From contig JAWPHD010011480.1 of assembly GCA_037043455.1 (NCBI GenBank), positions 19,514 through 83,513 of the forward strand: DNA of 64,000 bases, in the 5' to 3' direction. The position numbers were made by a program, and so were the translations under genes. Origin of the DNA: Cyrtodaria siliqua. Taxonomy: Eukaryota > Mollusca > Bivalvia > Adapedonta > Hiatellidae. Position 1 is the stretch's first letter. Each line of letters opens with the position of its first letter. Below, piece after piece: positions 59,336-64,000 of this stretch. The notes beneath the pieces were generated by a model. That model was not told the DNA's origin and searched no databases. It was given only the letters and a program-made list of their open reading frames with translations.

Positions 59336-59413
59336 TTTATAAGCTCGTTCAACATTATTGCCTTCTCCAAGATCATCGGGTGAGCGATTCAAGTTAATTG
59401 TTGAATACTTGTA

Positions 59414-59492
59414 GCAACACCTGATGTAAAAACAGACAGCTAATGACTTTATGTCACATGTTGATTCTTGTCTAAGGAACCACTGATGTTGC
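59414..59492 (+). ncRNA. Box C/D snoRNA-like unit C1
   Basis: Stem GCAACA/TGTTGC, C-like box CTGATGT 59421-59427 (weaker than in other copies), D box CTGA 59483-59486, sequence before D TGTCTAAGGAACCA. The right half ('catgttgattcttgtct...aaccactga') is homologous to unit A. Confidence 0.48.
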
Positions 59493-59798
59493 GCAATGTA
59501 TCTACATGTTTTGTTTGTACAAGCAGAACTTGTATGAAGTATATAATTAGTGATATTGTTAGTTCACTTGAGTCAAAGGCTCAGAGGTGAGGTGTTGGGA
59601 TTCGTCCGTCCAGCGTTAACTTGCTTTAAACTACTATTCCTCAGTATCAAAGATAGTTGCTGTCAGTTTAAATAGTCCAAACATTACTACAACATCTCAA
59701 GAATCACTATTAAGTAAATATGTGAATACTATAACCATTTTGGAGGATTTAATTTCTTGGCATGAACTGACTGTGGCATTTTGGTTATAAAGTACTAC

Positions 59799-60109
59799 CG
59801 CAGTGTGGCCTGGTGGCAGAGTGTCCGCCTCGCATGCAGGAGGATTTGGGTTCAGTCTCCAGTTGGGTCATACCAGACTTCATAATGGTACTAGTAGCAC
59901 CCTTGCTTGACGTTCAGCATATAAAGGATAGTTCTAGGACTGGTTGGCCCTGTGTCAATAAATTGTGACTAGGTGGGGTACCATGTCATGTATCTATGGT
60001 GTGATATTCCACTGTAAAGTTGAACATTGAGCTCACTGCTACAAGTAGCCACTGTCGTGATATGACAAAGATTGTTAAAAATCGACATTAAACCCCACAC
60101 ATACATATT
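59799..60109 (+). mobile_element. tRNA-derived SINE, composite unit 2
   Basis: The same SINE as at 58409, with 'tggcctggtggcagagtgtccgcctcgcatgc' in the head and 'cgacattaaaccccacacatac' at the end. Small deletions in the motif ('atgacaaagattgtt') suggest decay. Confidence 0.78.
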
Positions 60110-60212
60110 TGGTGAGAAAGTTATTAGTCTCAGTTTTATAAGCTATCTCGGCTTTTTTGCCTTCTCCAAGATCATCGGGTGAGCGATTCAAGGTAATTGG
60201 TGAATACTTGCA

Positions 60213-60291
60213 GCAACACATGATGTAAAAACAGACAGCTAATGACTTCATGTCACATGTTGATTCTTGTCTAAGGAACCACTGATGTTGC
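60213..60291 (+). ncRNA. Box C/D snoRNA-like unit C2
   Basis: Stem GCAACA/TGTTGC, C box ATGATGT 60220-60226 (one base from consensus), D box 60282-60285. GTTGATT is a possible C' box. 79 nt. Confidence 0.55.
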
Positions 60292-60584
60292 GCAATGTAT
60301 CTACATGTTTTGTTTGTACAAGCAGAACTTGTATGAAGTATATAATTAGTGATATATTGTTAGTTCACTTGAGTCAAAGGCTCAGGTGAGGATTTGTCTG
60401 TCCAGCATTAAATTTTGTTTTAAACTTCTCAGAAACTGCATGGTCAAATTTTGAGCAAGCTTCACATGATATCAAATATAGCCGTTGTTAGTTTAAATAG
60501 TCCAAACATTACAACTTCTTCTCAAGAATCACTATTACCATGATTACCTGAACTGACTGTGGGATTTTGGTTATAAAGTACTAC

Positions 60585-60889
60585 CGCAGTGTGGCCTGGT
60601 GGCAGTGTCCGCCTCGCATGCAGGAGGATTTGGGTTCAGTCTCCAGTTGGGTCATACCAGACTTCATAATGGTACTAGTAGCTCCCTTGCTTGACGTTCA
60701 GCATATAAAGGATAGTTTTAGGACTGGTTGGCCCTGTGTCAGTAAATTGTGACTAGGTGGGGTACCATGTCATGTATCTATGTCGTGGTATTCCACTATA
60801 AAGTTGGGCTCACGGCTACAAGTTCCCACCGTTGTGATATGACTGAAAGATTGTTAAAAATCGACATTAAACCCCACACATACATATTT
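60585..60889 (+). mobile_element. tRNA-derived SINE, composite unit 3
   Basis: Same family; 'ggcagtgtccgcctc' lacks 'ag' in the A-box region compared with unit 2, and a stretch before 'ctcacggctacaag' is deleted. Confidence 0.78.
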
Positions 60890-60991
60890 GGTGAGAAAGT
60901 TATTAGTCTCAGTTTTATAAGCTTGCTCGGCTTTTTTGCCTTCTCCAAGATCATCGGGTGAGCAATTCAAGGTAATTGGTGAATAGGTGTA

Positions 60992-61070
60992 GCAACACAT
61001 GATGTAAAAACAGACAGCTAATGACTTCATGTCACATGTTGATTCTTATCTAAGGAACCACTGATGTTGC
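60992..61070 (+). ncRNA. Box C/D snoRNA-like unit C3
   Basis: C box ATGATGT 60999-61005, D box 61061-61064, stem intact. One change in the D-side sequence (TATCTAAGG instead of TGTCTAAGG). Confidence 0.52.
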
Positions 61071-61365
61071 GCAATGTATCTACATGTTTTGTTTGTACAA
61101 GCAGAACTTGTATGAAGTATATAATTAGTGATATATTGTTAGTTCACTTGAGTCAAAGGCTCAGAGGTGAGGATTTGTCTGTCCAGCATTAAATTTTGTT
61201 TTAAACTTCTCAGAAACTGCATGGTCAAATTTTGAGCAAGCTTCACATGATATCAAATATAGCCGTTGTAAGTTTAAATAGTCCAAACATTACAACTTCT
61301 TCTCAAGAATCACTATTACCATGATTACCTGAACTGACTGTGGGATTTTGGTTATAAAGTACTAC

Positions 61366-61670
61366 TGCAGTGTGGCCTGGTGGCAGTGTCCGCCTCGCAT
61401 GCAGGAGGATTTAGGTTCAGTCTCCAGTTGGGTCATACCAGACTTCATAATGGTACTAGTAGCTCCCTTGCTTGACGTTCAGCATATAAAGGATAGTTCT
61501 AGGACTGGTTGGCCCTGTGTCAGTAAATTGTGACTAGGTGGGGTACCATGTCATGTATCTATGTCGTGGTATTCCACTATAAAGTTGGGCTCACAGCTAC
61601 AAGTTCCCACCGTTGTGATATGACTGAAAGATTGTTAAAAATCGACATTAAACCCCACACATACATATTT
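61366..61670 (+). mobile_element. tRNA-derived SINE, composite unit 4
   Basis: Nearly identical to unit 3, including the same small deletions, so it copied with the whole tandem unit and not by separate retroposition. Confidence 0.78.
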
Positions 61671-61772
61671 GGTGAGAAAATTATTAGTCTCAGTTTTATA
61701 AGCTTGCTCGGCTTTTTTGCCTTCTCCAAGATCATCGGGTGAGCGATTCAAGGTAATTGGTGAATACTTGCA

Positions 61773-61851
61773 GCAACACATGATGTAAAAACAGACAGCT
61801 GATGACTTCATGTCACATGTTGATTCTTGTCTAAGGAACCACTGATGTTGC
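61773..61851 (+). ncRNA. Box C/D snoRNA-like unit C4
   Basis: C box ATGATGT 61780-61786, D box 61842-61845, stem GCAACA/TGTTGC. 'gctgatgac' replaces 'gctaatgac' in the middle. Confidence 0.55.
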
Positions 61852-62166
61852 ACAATGTATCTACATGTTTTGTTTGTACAAGCAGAACTTGTATGAAGTA
61901 TATAATTAGTGATATTGTTAGTTCACTTGAGTCAAAGGCTCAGAGGTGAGGTGTTGGGATTCGTCTGTCCAGCATTAAATTTTGTTTTGAACTTCTCAGA
62001 AACTTCACGTGATATCAAAGATAGCCGCTGTTAGATTAAATAGTCCAAACATTACAACTTCTTCTCAAGAACCACTATTAAGTTAATATGTGCATACTAT
62101 AACCATTGTGGAGGATTTCACTTCTTGGCATGAACTGACTGTGGGATTTTGGTTATAAAGTACTAC

Positions 62167-62432
62167 CGCAGTGTGGCCTGTTGGCAGAGTGTCTGCCTCG
62201 CATGCAGAAGGATTTGGGTACAGTCTCCAGCTGGGTCATACCAGACTTCATAAGTAGCTCCCTTGCTTGACGTTCAGCAATAAATTATAACTGGGTTGGT
62301 TATCATATCATGTATCTGTGGCGTGGTATTCCACTATAAAGTTGAGCATTGAGCTCACTGCTACAAGTTCCCACCGTCGTGATAAGAATGAAATATTGTT
62401 AAAAATCGACGTTAAACCCCATACATACATAT
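62167..62432 (+). mobile_element. tRNA-derived SINE, composite unit 5
   Basis: Same family with a deletion after 'gacgttcagcaataaatt'. The conserved motif reads 'gataagaatgaaatattgtt' and the end 'cgacgttaaaccccatac'. Confidence 0.75.
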
Positions 62433-62543
62433 TTGGTGAGAAAGTTATTAGTCACAGCTTTATAAGCATAAAGCTTGCTCAGCTTTTTTGCCTTCTCGAA
62501 GATCATCGGGTGAGCGATTCAAGGTACTTGGTGAATACTTGCA

Positions 62544-62622
62544 GCAACACATGATGTAAAAACAGACAGCTAATGACTTCATGTCACATGTTGATTCTTG
62601 TCTAAGGAACCACTGATGTTGC
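62544..62622 (+). ncRNA. Box C/D snoRNA-like unit C5
   Basis: C box ATGATGT 62551-62557, D box 62613-62616, stem intact, guide TGTCTAAGGAACCA. Confidence 0.55.
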
Positions 62623-62724
62623 GCAATATATCTACACGCATTTATTGTAAAAATTATGATACAATCGTGATTACTAATATTCATTTTGCCAGACATATCA
62701 AACATAACAGAATTGGCATTTGTT

Positions 62725-63405
62725 AACCAGGTTTTCATTGACCTGGTTATTAGATTGGGTATGTCGTTTGGTTGGCGGGCGGATGGCGTCAAACTCTAAG
62801 TTTCCACTCAGTAACTTCAGCTGGAAATGAAGCTTGGGGTTGCATTTGGGGTCACTGAGGTCAAGGTCATTGTTACTAAAAATAGAAAACTGTTTCCGCT
62901 CAATAACTTAAGTAAGGAATGAGATATTAGAATGAAACTTACTGTTTAGGTGGCTTATATCAAAAGGAAGCTTGGGATTGCATTTGGGGGGTCACTAGGG
63001 TAAAGGTCATTGTAACTAAAAATAGAAAAACGGTTTCCGCTCAATAACTTAAGTTGGAAATGAAGTAGTGGAATGAAACTTGCTTTGTAGGTACCTTATA
63101 TGGAAAGGAAGCTTGGGATTGCATTTGGGGTCACTAAGGTCAAGGTCACTGTTACTAAAAATAGAAAACTGTTTCCGCTCAATAACTTAAGTAAGGAATG
63201 AGATATTAAAATGGAACTTACTGTTGAGGTGGCTTATATGAAAAGGAAGTTTGGGAGTGCATTTGGGGGTCATTGTTACTAAAAATAGAAAAACAGTTTC
63301 CGCTCAATAACTTTAGTTGGCAATGAGATAGTGAAACGAAACTTGCCTTTTGTTAGTTCATTTTCATCTTACCGTTACTGTAATAGCATTTCAAATGGAA
63401 AACCT
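62725..63405 (+). repeat. Dispersed repeat with about 135-bp internal units
   Basis: It starts near 'gttaaccaggttttcattgacctggttattagattggg' and ends near 'ggaaaacctggttttcgtgg'. Between them, units recur with 'gtcattgttactaaaaatagaaaactgtttccgctcaataactt' at about 62868, 63008, 63145 and 63270. Class unknown. It separates snoRNA-like units C5 and C6. Confidence 0.6.
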
Positions 63406-63535
63406 GGTTTTCGTGGAATTTCAACGTTTCTTTTTGTAAACTTGTTGCACTCTTTAATTGTAATATTTTCAATGTGCCAGACATAATTTGAACTTTTATG
63501 AACTATAGAATTGGTTGTATTTTTGAATACTTGAA

Positions 63536-63614
63536 GCAACATATGATGTAAAAACAGACAGCTAATGACTTGTTGTCACATGTTGATTCTTGTCTAAGGA
63601 ACCACTGATGTTGC
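63536..63614 (+). ncRNA. Box C/D snoRNA-like unit C6
   Basis: A lone copy outside the tandem repeat. Stem GCAACA/TGTTGC, C box ATGATGT 63543-63549, D box 63605-63608, TGTCTAAGGAACCA before D. The flanks shared with the other C units are short, so its conservation is partly independent. Confidence 0.58.
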
Positions 63615-64000
63615 TCAATGTATCTATGTACATTTATTGTAAAAAAATAATCATGTTGAATGAAATCCAATTTGCCAGACATATTGAAGTATTCATAGAC
63701 CCTTAAAGATCCGTAATTTCCGCCCAGCGTTGTCCAAGCTCTAATTGGCCACACACATTGACCATGTGTTCTGCGCCATATTTGGTTTGTTTGTAGGACA
63801 GCATTTGCTTTATCTACAGGTGTACATACCTGATGCGATTTTAATTGGTCAAATGATGTGGTCGATATTTGATTGACTGCATTGATGTATGAATTATCAT
63901 TACCTCTACCAAACTGAAATAATTGCCAACTTTTTTTGGTAGGTAACGACACAAATATAAGACCCATGCTCATGAAACTTTGTTGTGATAGAAGGAACCC

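Larger units (their letters stand above)
58273..62720 (+). repeat. Composite tandem repeat of about 0.8 kb (SINE plus snoRNA-like unit)
   Basis: Five units begin with 'agtttaaatagtccaaacatta' near 58273, 59661, 60491, 61272 and 62035. Spacing is 1,388 (with a MITE inserted), 830, 781 and 764 bp. Each unit contains a SINE copy, then 'gccttctccaagatcatcgggtgagc', then a C/D-box unit. Units 3 and 4 are nearly identical. It lies downstream of exon 9, presumably in LTV1 intron 9. Confidence 0.9.

Overview
The window looks like animal nuclear DNA from a mollusc, most likely a bivalve. It is AT-rich, its genes are split by long introns, and tRNA-derived SINEs, hAT-like inverted-repeat elements and satellite arrays are abundant. 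One SINE family ends in a motif (ATGACTGAAATATTGTT...CGACGTTAAACC) of the kind common in mollusc SINEs. I did not identify the species.

Two conserved protein genes stand head to head. On the minus strand, three exons (20029-19967, 17608-17534, 9603-7774) join in phase into a complete 655-residue MED26, a Mediator subunit with an N-terminal TFIIS-type domain and a C-terminal Mediator-binding block. On the plus strand, eight coding exons between 27009 and 57684 encode LTV1, a 40S ribosomal-subunit assembly factor. All their splice phases agree. Its first exon is uncertain (perhaps only the ATG at 20594), and its last exon or exons lie beyond the window.

Layout: 1-7773 is repeat-rich sequence downstream of MED26; 7774-20029 is MED26 with element-filled introns; 20030-20593 is the presumed divergent promoter; 20594 to the end is LTV1. 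LTV1 intron 4 alone covers 16.3 kb. It holds a truncated hAT element, an 11.5-kb higher-order satellite, a 65-bp satellite and a 51-bp satellite that abuts exon 5.

The most notable content is a set of 21 short units on the LTV1 sense strand that look like intron-encoded box C/D snoRNAs. Each has a terminal stem, a C box (ATGATGA or ATGATGT) and a CTGA D box. Thirteen lie in the intron 4 satellite, one beside it, one in intron 7, and six in intron 9, five of these in a 0.8-kb tandem repeat. The sequence just upstream of the D box is fixed in the first two groups although the rest diverges, and one copy shows a compensatory change in the stem. snoRNA hosts are often ribosome-biogenesis genes, so the setting fits. 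A second oddity is that the 3' splice site and first 31 nt of LTV1 exon 5 are repeated about twelve times in tandem just upstream of the real exon.
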